From NCBI GenBank assembly GCA_030537335.1, contig JAUNNK010000008.1, positions 1 to 41,555 of the forward strand: a stretch of DNA of 41,555 nt, in the 5' to 3' direction. Of this stretch, positions 16,007 to 23,550 are shown piece after piece. The translations under genes were made by a program, and so were the position numbers. Each line of letters opens with the position of its first letter. Position 1 is the first letter of the stretch. Below the pieces are notes generated by a model. It saw only the letters and a list, made by a program, of their open reading frames with translations, did not search any database and was not told the origin of the DNA. Source of the stretch: Clostridia bacterium (GTDB lineage Bacteria; Bacillota; Clostridia; Christensenellales; Aristaeellaceae).

Positions 16007-16984
16007 ATGGCATTGAGCAATACAAACGCACCCATTTTGGAAGTGCGCAATTTAAAAAAGTACTTCAAGGTCAAAAAAGGCATGCTGCATGCGGTGGACG
16101 ATATCAACTTTACCATTGCACGCGGCAAGACCCTCGGTATCGTCGGTGAATCCGGCTGCGGCAAGAGCACGCTGGGCAGAACGATATTGCGGCTGACGGA
16201 ACCCACCAGTGGAGAGATCCTGTTTGAAGGCAAAGATATTTCCAAATATGGAAAATCACAGATGCGCAGGATGCGTGAAGATATGCAGATTATTTTTCAA
16301 GATCCGTACGCCAGCATCAATCCACGCATGTCCGTCTCACAGATTATCCGCGAGCCCATGCTCGTTACACACAAATTCCCGGATACGGCGCAGCGCGAGG
16401 AGAAGATTGACCACCTGATGGAAACCGTCGGCCTGGCGCCCCGGCTCTTCAACGCCTATCCCCACGAATTGGACGGTGGTCGCCGTCAGCGAATCGGCAT
16501 CGCCCGTGCGCTGGCTCTGGATCCGAAATTCATTGTATGCGATGAACCGGTATCTGCGCTGGACGTATCCATTCAGGCGCAGATTCTGAATCTGCTGATG
16601 GATTTACAGGATTCAATGGGACTGACCTATCTATTCATCACGCACGATCTGTCCGTCGTAAAGCATATTTCCGATGAAATCGCCGTGCTGTATCTGGGGC
16701 GCTGTGTCGAGAAGGCGCCATCCCGCGAACTCTTTGCCAATCCGCTGCATCCCTACACCAAGGCGTTGCTTTCGGCAATTCCGATACCTGACATCCGTGC
16801 ATACAACAAGTCCATGGAAATTATTCATGGCGAAGTTCCGAGCCCGGTAAATCCGCCGGCTGGCTGCCGCTTTGCCGGCCGCTGTCCGCATTGCAAGGAC
16901 GGCTGTATCGGCAAGGATCCGGAATTCCGCAGCGTTGGAAATGGCCACTTTGTCGCCTGTCCGTATGCGGAAGCGCTCGCATAA
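16007..16984 (+). CDS. Peptide-type ABC transporter ATPase (DppF/OppF family)
   Basis: Second ATPase, 325 residues. Walker A is GESGCGKST, Walker B is FIVCDEPVSALD, and the switch His lies in FITHDLSVV. The signature reads LDGGRRQR instead of LSGGQ, a variant also met in other OppF-type subunits, so it is not evidence of loss of function. The C-terminal domain has CRFAGRCPHC and a later cysteine, as in the partner. GAGGAGG precedes the ATG and the gene starts 11 bases after the first ATPase. Together with the receptor and two permeases the five-part importer is complete. Confidence 0.95.
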   Translation: MALSNTNAPILEVRNLKKYFKVKKGMLHAVDDINFTIARGKTLGIVGESGCGKSTLGRTILRLTEPTSGEILFEGKDISKYGKSQMRRMREDMQIIFQDPYASINPRMSVSQIIREPMLVTHKFPDTAQREEKIDHLMETVGLAPRLFNAYPHELDGGRRQRIGIARALALDPKFIVCDEPVSALDVSIQAQILNLLMDLQDSMGLTYLFITHDLSVVKHISDEIAVLYLGRCVEKAPSRELFANPLHPYTKALLSAIPIPDIRAYNKSMEIIHGEVPSPVNPPAGCRFAGRCPHCKDGCIGKDPEFRSVGNGHFVACPYAEALA

Positions 16985-17002
16985 GGCGGAAAGGCTGACG
17001 CA

Positions 17003-18571
17003 ATGTTTGATATCATTATAAAAGGCGCCTGGATCATTGACGGCAGCGGCAGTGATGCCCGCGTCTCAGACATCGCAATACGCGACGGATACTTTGCACA
17101 CATCGGCCCCATCGGTGAGGAGACGAAGGCAAAGCTGGTGATTGACGCCCGCGGTTTGTATGCAATTCCGGGTTTTGTGGATATCCACCGTCATGGCGAT
17201 CTTCTGCCCTTTCAAGGGAAAGGGACAGATGAAGAACTGCTGCAGGGCATCACCAGCTTTGTCAACGGCAATTGCGGATTTTCCTCGATACCCTCATCCC
17301 CCGGGCATTTTGAAGAATTGCAGCGCTATGCTCGACCTATCATGGGAGAAATACCGCATGACCTGATGGGATTGAGTGGAAAAGCATTTTTCCAGCGGCT
17401 CTCCAGTTGCCCGCTGTCTGCCAACACAGGCTATATGGTCGGCGCAGGCGCATTGCGCATCTGTGAAAAGGGTTTTGAATCCGGACCACTGCGGAAGAAC
17501 GAATTGGAGAGAATCTGCGGCCTTCTAAATGAATTGCTCGACGCAGGCGCGCTCGGACTATCTATGGGCCTCATGTACGTCCCCGAGAATTTCACACCGG
17601 CAGATCAGCTGGTAGAAATCTGCAGAGTTCCGGCGCGCAGAGGAAAATTGATCAGCGTACACATGCGCGGAGAAGGCAGCAGTCTGCTCTCCTCCGTGAA
17701 TGAAGTGGTGGATCTGGCGCGCCGTACGGGCGGAAAATTCCACATAAGTCACCTCAAGGCTGCCGGTAAGCGAACCTGGAACGACCTTCTTCCGCGCGCA
17801 CTGGATACAATTCAACGGGCAAAGGCAGAGGGCGTGGATATCAGCTACGATGTATATCCCTACTGCGCAGGTTCAACCGCGTTGTATACACTGTTTCCCC
17901 CGGACGCACAGGAGGGTGGCGTCGCCAGCCTGGTGGAACGGCTCCGGGATCCGCAATTCCGCGCTCGCATGCGCCGTGAACTGGCGGAAGAACATGCGTC
18001 CTGGGACAACATCGTTGCATCCACCGGCTGGCAGAGCGTTACCATCGTCGACGCTTCCGATGAGAGCTGCATCGGGAAAAACCTCGAGATGATTGCAGCG
18101 GCGCGGAGAATTTCGCCCGCGGATTGTGCGATGGATTTGATGCTGGAAAACCGGGGCAATGTTCCCATGGTGATTCATTCCATGTGTCAGGATGACATGG
18201 AACTGGCTCTTTCCTCATCCGACGCCATCGTGATTTCCGACGCGCTGTATGCAGAGGGCGGTATGCCGCATCCACGCCGCTATGGTGCTGCCGCGCGCGC
18301 AGTTTCGCACTACGGCAAGCGCTTTGGCCTTTCCAGAATGGTGCGCGCCTGTACCGCGTTGCCAGCGGAACGCATGGGTCTTTCCTACCGCGGACGCATC
18401 GCCGAAGGATATCATGCGGATATGCTGCTTCTGGATATGAACCGTTTTCAGGATCGCTCGACATACACCGATCCCGTTCAGTTACCGGATGGAATTCATT
18501 CCATTCTGGTTAACGGCAACATCGCTGTTCGGGAAGGAAATGTTCTGGGAAATTATGGCGAAGTACTTTGA
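17003..18571 (+). CDS. N-acyl-D-amino-acid deacylase (D-aminoacylase)
   Basis: A 522-residue zinc amidohydrolase that removes acyl groups from N-acyl-D-amino acids or acts on related D-configured amides. The expected metal set is all present: His62 and His64 in DIHRHGD, bridging Cys91 in NGNCGFSS, His220 in SVHMRGEG, His250 in HISHLKAAGK, and an Asp413 in VISDALYAEGG followed by HPRRYGA. This spacing matches that known for the Alcaligenes D-aminoacylase almost residue for residue. The start follows GGAAAGG and lies 18 bases after the last transporter gene, so uptake and hydrolysis look coupled. N-acyl-D-glutamate or D-aspartate forms of the enzyme cannot be excluded. Confidence 0.9.
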   Translation: MFDIIIKGAWIIDGSGSDARVSDIAIRDGYFAHIGPIGEETKAKLVIDARGLYAIPGFVDIHRHGDLLPFQGKGTDEELLQGITSFVNGNCGFSSIPSSPGHFEELQRYARPIMGEIPHDLMGLSGKAFFQRLSSCPLSANTGYMVGAGALRICEKGFESGPLRKNELERICGLLNELLDAGALGLSMGLMYVPENFTPADQLVEICRVPARRGKLISVHMRGEGSSLLSSVNEVVDLARRTGGKFHISHLKAAGKRTWNDLLPRALDTIQRAKAEGVDISYDVYPYCAGSTALYTLFPPDAQEGGVASLVERLRDPQFRARMRRELAEEHASWDNIVASTGWQSVTIVDASDESCIGKNLEMIAAARRISPADCAMDLMLENRGNVPMVIHSMCQDDMELALSSSDAIVISDALYAEGGMPHPRRYGAAARAVSHYGKRFGLSRMVRACTALPAERMGLSYRGRIAEGYHADMLLLDMNRFQDRSTYTDPVQLPDGIHSILVNGNIAVREGNVLGNYGEVL

Positions 18572-18605
18572 ATGAATTGCAAATGAAAATGAGGAGGAAT
18601 TCAAA

Positions 18606-19064
18606 ATGAAAATTGAATCCAGACTAAATGAACTCGGTATCACCCTTCCCAACGCACCCGCCCCAGTAGCCGCCTATACACCCTGTCGTCGTACGGGGAA
18701 TCTGGTATTTGTTTCCGGACAGGGACCGATCATCAACGGCACCCAAATGTTTACCGGAAAAGTCGGCGGAAGCGTAAGCGCGGAGGAAGCCTATCAGGCC
18801 GCGCGGTATTGCGGCTATAACCTGTTGGCTCAGTTAAAGAATTTCCTTGGAGATCTGGATCGCATCAAGCAGGTTGTGCATGTCAAGGGATTTGTTGCGA
18901 GCGAACCCAGCTTTACTGCGCAGCCTCAGGTCATTAACGGCGTCTCTGAGCTCATGGTTCAGGTCTTTGGCGACAGGGGATGCCACACGCGCTGCGCGTT
19001 AGGTACCAACGTGCTTCCGACAGATATTCCCGTGGAAGTGGAAATAATCGTTGAAGTGGAGTGA
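18606..19064 (+). CDS. Rid family (YjgF/YER057c/UK114) enamine/imine deaminase
   Basis: This 152-residue member of the Rid superfamily is of the longer, about 150-residue subgroup. Rid proteins hydrolyse reactive enamines and imines such as 2-aminoacrylate released by PLP enzymes. Seen are LVFVSGQGP near residue 37, a central helix with LKNFLGDLDRIKQVVHVKG, and a late GCHTRCALGTNVLP, where the arginine is the usual active-site residue. GAGGAGG precedes the ATG. It is followed without a gap by a PLP enzyme of the D-serine dehydratase type, which would produce exactly such an intermediate. Some subgroup members have other substrates, so the function is likely but not certain. Confidence 0.9.
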   Translation: MKIESRLNELGITLPNAPAPVAAYTPCRRTGNLVFVSGQGPIINGTQMFTGKVGGSVSAEEAYQAARYCGYNLLAQLKNFLGDLDRIKQVVHVKGFVASEPSFTAQPQVINGVSELMVQVFGDRGCHTRCALGTNVLPTDIPVEVEIIVEVE

Positions 19065-19065
19065 T

Positions 19066-20148
19066 ATGGCAATGCTCGATCCTACGCCTAGAGTTTGTAT
19101 CGACTACGATATTGTCACGGGAAATATTCAGCGGGCGCTGACCAGAATGAAACCCTACGGTCTGGCACATCGGCCACACATCAAAGCGCACAAGAGCGTG
19201 GAGCTGGCCAGATTGCAAATCGAAAAGGGATGCAAGGGCATTACCTGTGCAAAATTGAGTGAAGCTGAAATCATGGCGAACGCAGGTATCGATGATATTC
19301 TATTGGCCTATCCACTGATTGGCGAAGAAAAGCTCCAACGCTATAGCGCGCTGATCCAGAGGGGCATTCACATTATGACCATTGTCAACAGCCTTTACGG
19401 AGCGAATGGACTTTCCAGGCTGGGGAAACATCTGGATGTTCGCCTGCCCGTGCTGATCGAAATGGATGGCCACATCGGTCGCGGAGGTCTCAAGATGGGC
19501 GCCGATTTCGAGGATTTTGCAAGGGAACTGAAAAAACTGGATGGCATTGAGGTCAAGGGCGTTGAAGTGTACAGCGGAGACATTTATGATCTCAAGACCG
19601 AGGAAAGCATTCGTCTCCGCGCCCGTGAAGAGCGCAGTGAAATCCTTGAATGCGCAAACACCCTCAAAAAACTAGGCATGCGTCCTGAGGTCCTAAGTGG
19701 CGGTTCATCCTTCTCCGTGCTCTATCCCGAGGAGTTGGAAGGCATCACTGAAATCCGTGCCGGCAACTATATTTTCAATGACAATGCCCTGTTCAGTATA
19801 GGATTGATCCCGCGCGAATACTGTGCAATGACCGTAAAAGCCATGGTTGTCGGCAAGGCCAGGGATGACGTTGCGATCATTGATGCGGGCTCAAAAACGC
19901 TCAGCAGCGACCTGGTACATCTGCATGAAGGTTATGGCGCGGTGATCGGCCATCCACAGGCGGAAATCACAAAACTGAATGAGGAGCACGGCTTCGTACA
20001 TATGGCTGATTTGGAGGTTGGCGATATTCTTGAAATCATTCCGAACCATGCGTGCGTGATTCCCAATCTGTATGATCGTCTGCCCGCTTACCGCGGAAAA
20101 CAGTTCGATCACTGGATCAAAATCGACGCGCGCGGCATGAACTATTGA
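19066..20148 (+). CDS. D-serine dehydratase / D-threonine aldolase-like PLP enzyme
   Basis: This fold-type III PLP enzyme has an alanine-racemase-like barrel and 360 residues. The PLP lysine is expected at Lys40 in RPHIKAHKS; EMDGHIGRGG and EVLSGGSS line the cofactor site. The C-terminal metal motif is NHACVIPN (His328, Cys330). In the family a His-x-Cys pair marks zinc-dependent D-serine dehydratases, while D-threonine aldolases generally have His-x-Asp. This favours D-serine or a D-3-hydroxy acid dehydration, giving 2-aminoacrylate for the neighbouring Rid protein. ATG 19066 is two bases after the Rid stop; a second ATG at 19072 has better spacing to GGAG. It is the last gene of the cluster before a terminator. 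Confidence 0.87.
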   Translation: MAMLDPTPRVCIDYDIVTGNIQRALTRMKPYGLAHRPHIKAHKSVELARLQIEKGCKGITCAKLSEAEIMANAGIDDILLAYPLIGEEKLQRYSALIQRGIHIMTIVNSLYGANGLSRLGKHLDVRLPVLIEMDGHIGRGGLKMGADFEDFARELKKLDGIEVKGVEVYSGDIYDLKTEESIRLRAREERSEILECANTLKKLGMRPEVLSGGSSFSVLYPEELEGITEIRAGNYIFNDNALFSIGLIPREYCAMTVKAMVVGKARDDVAIIDAGSKTLSSDLVHLHEGYGAVIGHPQAEITKLNEEHGFVHMADLEVGDILEIIPNHACVIPNLYDRLPAYRGKQFDHWIKIDARGMNY

Positions 20149-20164
20149 CCTGTGCACATAACCT

Positions 20165-20196
20165 CCCCGCATCTGGGTTACGTACCCGATGCGGGG
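20165..20196 (+). terminator. Terminator of the D-amino-acid cluster
   Basis: CCCCGCATC pairs with GATGCGGGG (20188-20196), followed by TTTGATTGT. The stem starts 17 bases after the last stop codon. The T-run is short but the stem is strong. Confidence 0.75.
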
Positions 20197-20219
20197 TTTG
20201 ATTGTCTCCTGACAAACAA

Positions 20220-20467
20220 CCACCAGCTCTGCTGGTGGACAAAAAAGCTTTAGCTATGGACAAAAAAGCCCTCGATGCTAAAATTGGGATAAGGTCTGCC
20301 AACCGAACCCAAAGAAGCAAGGAGGGAATCCATAAATGAATAAGAATAGTTTAGCACATACAAGTTGGAATTGCAAATATCATATCGTGTTTGCAGCAAA
20401 ATACCGCAGACAGGTGATCTATGAAGAACTGAGAGCGGAGATCGGACAAATCCTAAGGAAGCTATGA
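20220..20467 (+). mobile_element. Left-end fragment of an IS200/IS605-like element
   Basis: It begins near a subterminal hairpin (CCACCAGC, loop TCT, GCTGGTGG at 20220-20238), the kind of structure recognised by HUH transposases at the left end. A 90-base leader and the start of the transposase gene follow. Everything after the first 43 codons is missing; the sequence switches abruptly to the end of an AraC-type gene, so no right end is present. Confidence 0.75.
20336..20467 (+). pseudogene. Truncated IS200-type transposase TnpA
   Basis: The 43 codons begin with AHTSWNCKYHIVFAAKYRRQ, the unmistakable N-terminus of IS200-family TnpA, and end in TGA five bases before the neighbouring minus-strand gene's stop codon. 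The full protein is about 130-150 residues. The HUH motif and the catalytic tyrosine lie in the missing part, so it cannot be active. AGGAGG is kept in front of the ATG. Confidence 0.85.
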
Positions 20468-20471
20468 TGAG

Positions 20472-21335
20472 TCATTTCAATGGAAAACAGATATCCATAT
20501 CCATATATCCGTCTTCTCTGATATTTCGGTATATATCAAATATCGGTCTGTTGTCCATCTGGTTACCTGTTTTTGAAAGCCACCTGCAGAAAACCTCCTG
20601 ATATACCATAAACAGAAACTGCGGAAAGCCCTGATAGTGGTAAACCGCGTATTTGCCGCCTGCAAAGCTGTGGGTAAGAATCCTGGAATCCTCTTTCAGT
20701 GCCGGGTGATCCGGAGAAATCGTTTGGCAGAGCTCATACATGCACCTGTCCTCGTCTGTTATGGTCGGATCTTCGATGGTGGATTCCAAATAAACCGTAT
20801 CCGCCGAAGAAAGGTGCGCATACTTTTTGATAAACTTACACCACTGCTCCGGCAAATCGTGATAATTGCCTTTCTTGCGCTCATACACAGCCAAAAAGCT
20901 GTCAAGCTCCTCAACGGTAATCAGGTTCTCCGACTTTTCCAGTTCGTCAATGGATTTCCCGTGCGCAAACGAACTCTGCTCCACCAGCTGCTCGCTTCTC
21001 TTCCGGAAATCTGCCGGGGAAATATTCAGATGTTTCTTGAATGCCGTTGCGAAGTTGGAGGAAGAATAGCCGTAGTCCATACCGATCTCGGCGACACTTT
21101 TGTCCTTTTCCACCTTGAGCCTCCATGCGCTTCTTTCCAAGCGGACACGCTTCATAAACTGGTAGAGCGCTTCATCGGTGTCCTCTTTGAACATGCGCAT
21201 CAGATGGTATTTAGAATAACCACAATGCTTCGCAACATCGTCAACTGTGATTTCTTCTTCAAGATTGTCAAAGATAAAGCCGATGGCTTTGTTGATGACG
21301 GCCCGCCGGATTGTGGTGTTTTCTTTCTTTTCCAT
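20472..21335 (-). CDS. AraC family regulator with GyrI-like effector domain
   Basis: A 287-residue regulator with its DNA-binding part first: two helix-turn-helix units at about residues 12-110 (VDDVAKHCGYSKYHLMRMFK, then EIGMDYGYSSSNFATAFKKH). The C-terminal half (about 130-287) is a GyrI/SbmC-like small-molecule pocket (SFAGGKYAVYHYQGFP). This order is that of Rob/BmrR-like drug-responsive activators. It starts six bases after the end of the MATE exporter gene, with AGGTGATG as ribosome site, so both lie on one transcript. It probably senses a substrate of the exporter. Its end abuts the truncated IS200 fragment. Confidence 0.92.
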   Translation of the reverse strand: MEKKENTTIRRAVINKAIGFIFDNLEEEITVDDVAKHCGYSKYHLMRMFKEDTDEALYQFMKRVRLERSAWRLKVEKDKSVAEIGMDYGYSSSNFATAFKKHLNISPADFRKRSEQLVEQSSFAHGKSIDELEKSENLITVEELDSFLAVYERKKGNYHDLPEQWCKFIKKYAHLSSADTVYLESTIEDPTITDEDRCMYELCQTISPDHPALKEDSRILTHSFAGGKYAVYHYQGFPQFLFMVYQEVFCRWLSKTGNQMDNRPIFDIYRNIREDGYMDMDICFPLK

Positions 21336-21341
21336 TTTTCA

Positions 21342-22667
21342 TCACCTGCTTTCCAGCATTCTCTTATGCCTTCCAATCAGCCATGCCGAAACCATCGTTG
21401 TGAGCACTTCTGTGGCCGGAGCAGCCAGCCACACGCCCGTCATCCCCCAAATGGCTGAGAAGAGGAAGGTAAATCCAAGGAGAAGGACGATACCCCGCAG
21501 CGACGAGATGAGGGCAGAGCTGCGCGCATCCCCGCAGCTGGTGAAATACATGGAGTTGATCACATCGTATCCCATGAACAGGAAGCTGACCGCGTAGATA
21601 CGAAAACCCGCCGACACCATCTCGGCTACAATTTCGCTGCATCCAAACATCCCGGCGTAGCGTTTTCCGAAAATGAAAAAGAACACCGCAAACAGGAAAC
21701 CGATTGTGAGCAGTATCCGATTCGTGATCCCGCGAAGCTCCATTGCGGTTTTCTGTTCCCTTGCGCCCCAGCAAACACTCACGAGGGGGGTAAGTCCCTG
21801 TCCAAACCCAATTGCGATCATGCTGTATCCGTAAACCGCGAATCCAAGAATCGTAAATGCGGCGACGCCCTCAGCTCCCACATATTTCATCAGGACATAG
21901 TTGAAGGCGAACATGGAAATCGCGCTTGCCATCTCACCGATAAACTCGGAGGAACCATTCAGAATCGTTTCCCGATGCACCGCCTTGTCAAAGCGGAAGC
22001 GCCGGAAGCCGATGCTGCCGGACGGACGGAGGAACCATGCAAGCTGAATGCAGGCCCCAATGATCTGGATGATCAGGGAGGCAACGGCGCTGCCCTGCAC
22101 CCCCATGGACAACCTGCCGACAAAAAGAAAGTCCAGCATGGCATTGAGAACGCAGCTCAGAATGCCGACCAGCATGCAGACCTGCGGTTTTCCGTCCACA
22201 CGCAGAAACATTCCCAAGATCGTCCCCATCACCATCAGCGGGTAGGTGAGCAGCATTATGCGGTAATACTGCGTGAAGAAGCCGGACAGTTCGCCATCCG
22301 CCCTCAGCACCTTCAGGATCGGGGAAATCAGCAGGAACGCTGCGATGGATGTGAGTGTGCAGATCGCCCCGGCGGTCACCACAGTCTGGGAAAGCACCTC
22401 GGAAGCCTTGTGTTTATCCTGTGCTCCGAGTAGTCTGCCGCATATCACGGTTCCGCCGACGCCGACGCATAACCCCACGCCCAGGTAAAAATACAAAACC
22501 GGCAATCCGAGATTGATTGCCGCCAGCGCGTTTTCACCCACATAGTTCCCGGTGAAATAGCCGTCGGTGATTGTAATCACCGTTTGCAAAAGCATGGCAA
22601 TAATGCTCGGGACGGAAAACTGAAGAATGGTTTTCAGCCTGTTTTCCTTGATTTCTCTTATATCCAT
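21342..22667 (-). CDS. MATE family efflux transporter
   Basis: A 441-residue inner-membrane exporter with about 12 helices in two similar halves, coupled to sodium or protons, typically for cationic drugs. Family features are SVPSIIAMLLQTVITITDGYF in the first helix pair, GVGGTVICGRLLGA with the polar loop, and in the second half FGQGLTPLVSVCWGAREQK. The frame is open to 22748, but the ATG at 22667 is preceded by AAGGAG at 10 bases and gives the normal N-terminus. Base composition is lower in GC than the flanking glycosidase region, which, with the IS fragment, suggests that the pair was acquired. Confidence 0.93.
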   Translation of the reverse strand: MDIREIKENRLKTILQFSVPSIIAMLLQTVITITDGYFTGNYVGENALAAINLGLPVLYFYLGVGLCVGVGGTVICGRLLGAQDKHKASEVLSQTVVTAGAICTLTSIAAFLLISPILKVLRADGELSGFFTQYYRIMLLTYPLMVMGTILGMFLRVDGKPQVCMLVGILSCVLNAMLDFLFVGRLSMGVQGSAVASLIIQIIGACIQLAWFLRPSGSIGFRRFRFDKAVHRETILNGSSEFIGEMASAISMFAFNYVLMKYVGAEGVAAFTILGFAVYGYSMIAIGFGQGLTPLVSVCWGAREQKTAMELRGITNRILLTIGFLFAVFFFIFGKRYAGMFGCSEIVAEMVSAGFRIYAVSFLFMGYDVINSMYFTSCGDARSSALISSLRGIVLLLGFTFLFSAIWGMTGVWLAAPATEVLTTMVSAWLIGRHKRMLESR

Positions 22668-22671
22668 AATC

Positions 22672-22707
22672 ACATCTCTCCTTCGCTGCATTCCATTATA
22701 GAGATGT
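22672..22707. promoter_or_regulatory. Inverted repeat and -10 element ahead of the MATE gene
   Basis: ACATCTCT (22672-22679) and its complement (22700-22707) flank a TATAAT on the minus strand (22695-22700). No good -35 is seen, as expected for an activator-dependent promoter. It is a candidate site for the AraC-type regulator. Confidence 0.4.
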
Positions 22708-22749
22708 AATCGAATTATTTCTTCTGAATTCGTGCTATTGGGAAACACG

Positions 22750-23154
22750 CCTCCATGATTGCCGCTTGATGGTGTGGTATTTCTTCAAAGTATAGAAGAA
22801 TAAGTGGGAGAAGTCAATAAAGATCGCTGTTCGGGATATGCGCAATAGCGAAACGCTCAACGTACTGGCAATAACGGCTTCGTCATGGCGATGGGCAGCT
22901 TTGAGAACAACGATGAGATGATCGAGAAGTAGCTGGTCCTCAAGGATACTGCTTTCCCCGGCACGGAATATAATAGGAGCGATGGTATTGCGATGGTGCT
23001 ACGCTGGGCAACATACCTCTTTGACTTTTTCTTGGTTTTATGAACAAGGTTGGTTCCCGTTTTATTTTGCACCCACTCCGACTGCGACTGCACCCAATTT
23101 CCCGGCGGGCGTTTTATCTTGCGCTTTGTATCAAAGTAAGCGTGGGAAGCCAAA
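22750..23154. other. Non-coding or decayed stretch
   Basis: No intact gene. On the plus strand a short frame at 22849-22929 reads GNNGFVMAMGSFENNDEMIE, stops at TAG (22930-22932), and continues in the same frame as LVLKDTAFPGTEY. This looks like a worn coding remnant, but I do not recognise the family. Confidence 0.35.
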
Positions 23155-23394
23155 CCTCCCGCAAGGGAGGTATCAGACTGTCAAAAAACCCCAGGAGAGC
23201 GCGAGAGGGCCGCAACCCTTTCGCTTTTCAATCGTGGTCGGCATAGCAGTCGCGCTACTGCGCTTTGCGCAAGCGCGACCAGCCCGCCAGAATCCCCTGG
23301 ATTCTCGGCGGCGCTGCCGGAAACTCTGCTTTGCGGAGGAATCTGAAGGGCCGGGGGTAATAAGAAATCTCTTCGCCGGTTCCTTCCGGCTTTT
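23155..23394 (+). other. Hairpin-rich leader-like stretch upstream of the glycosidase gene
   Basis: At least five hairpins occur in 240 bases: CCTCCC-GCAA-GGGAGG (23155-23170); a 9-pair stem at 23201-23224 followed by TTTT; GTCGCGC/GCGCGAC (23249-23279); AGAATCC-CCT-GGATTCT (23289-23305); and GCCGG/CCGGC (23375-23390) followed by TTTT. It has no credible protein frame. It may be a structured RNA, a chain of decayed repeats, or a 5' region regulating the next gene. Confidence 0.5.
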
Positions 23395-23430
23395 CGATCC
23401 GTACCCCTTCCATTTTCAGCCGTTCTGCGC

Positions 23431-23436
23431 TATAAT
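23431..23436 (+). promoter_or_regulatory. Possible -10 element for the glycosidase gene
   Basis: TATAAT about 115 bases before the gene; the hexamer 17 bases upstream (TTCCAT) is a weak -35 match. Confidence 0.4.
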
Positions 23437-23458
23437 CTTTTCAGGACAGAGCTTTTCT

Positions 23459-23496
23459 CCCTCAGGTTGTGGATTGTCGCATCTTCATTTTACCTG
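23459..23496 (+). repeat. Dispersed repeat, copy 1
   Basis: A segment of about 38 bases around TTGTGGATTGTCGCAT recurs, inverted, at 41506-41545 with one substitution and one inserted base in the core. Here it lies about 55 bases upstream of the glycosidase start. Confidence 0.75.
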
Positions 23497-23550
23497 TTCG
23501 GGCCGCTTTGTCTTTTTCTTTTATAAAACCCAAAATGCGAGGAATGCAAT

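Noticed and set aside
16007..16984. Defective ATPase because of the signature LDGGRRQR
   Set aside because: This variant is seen in other OppF-type subunits and all other ATPase motifs are intact.
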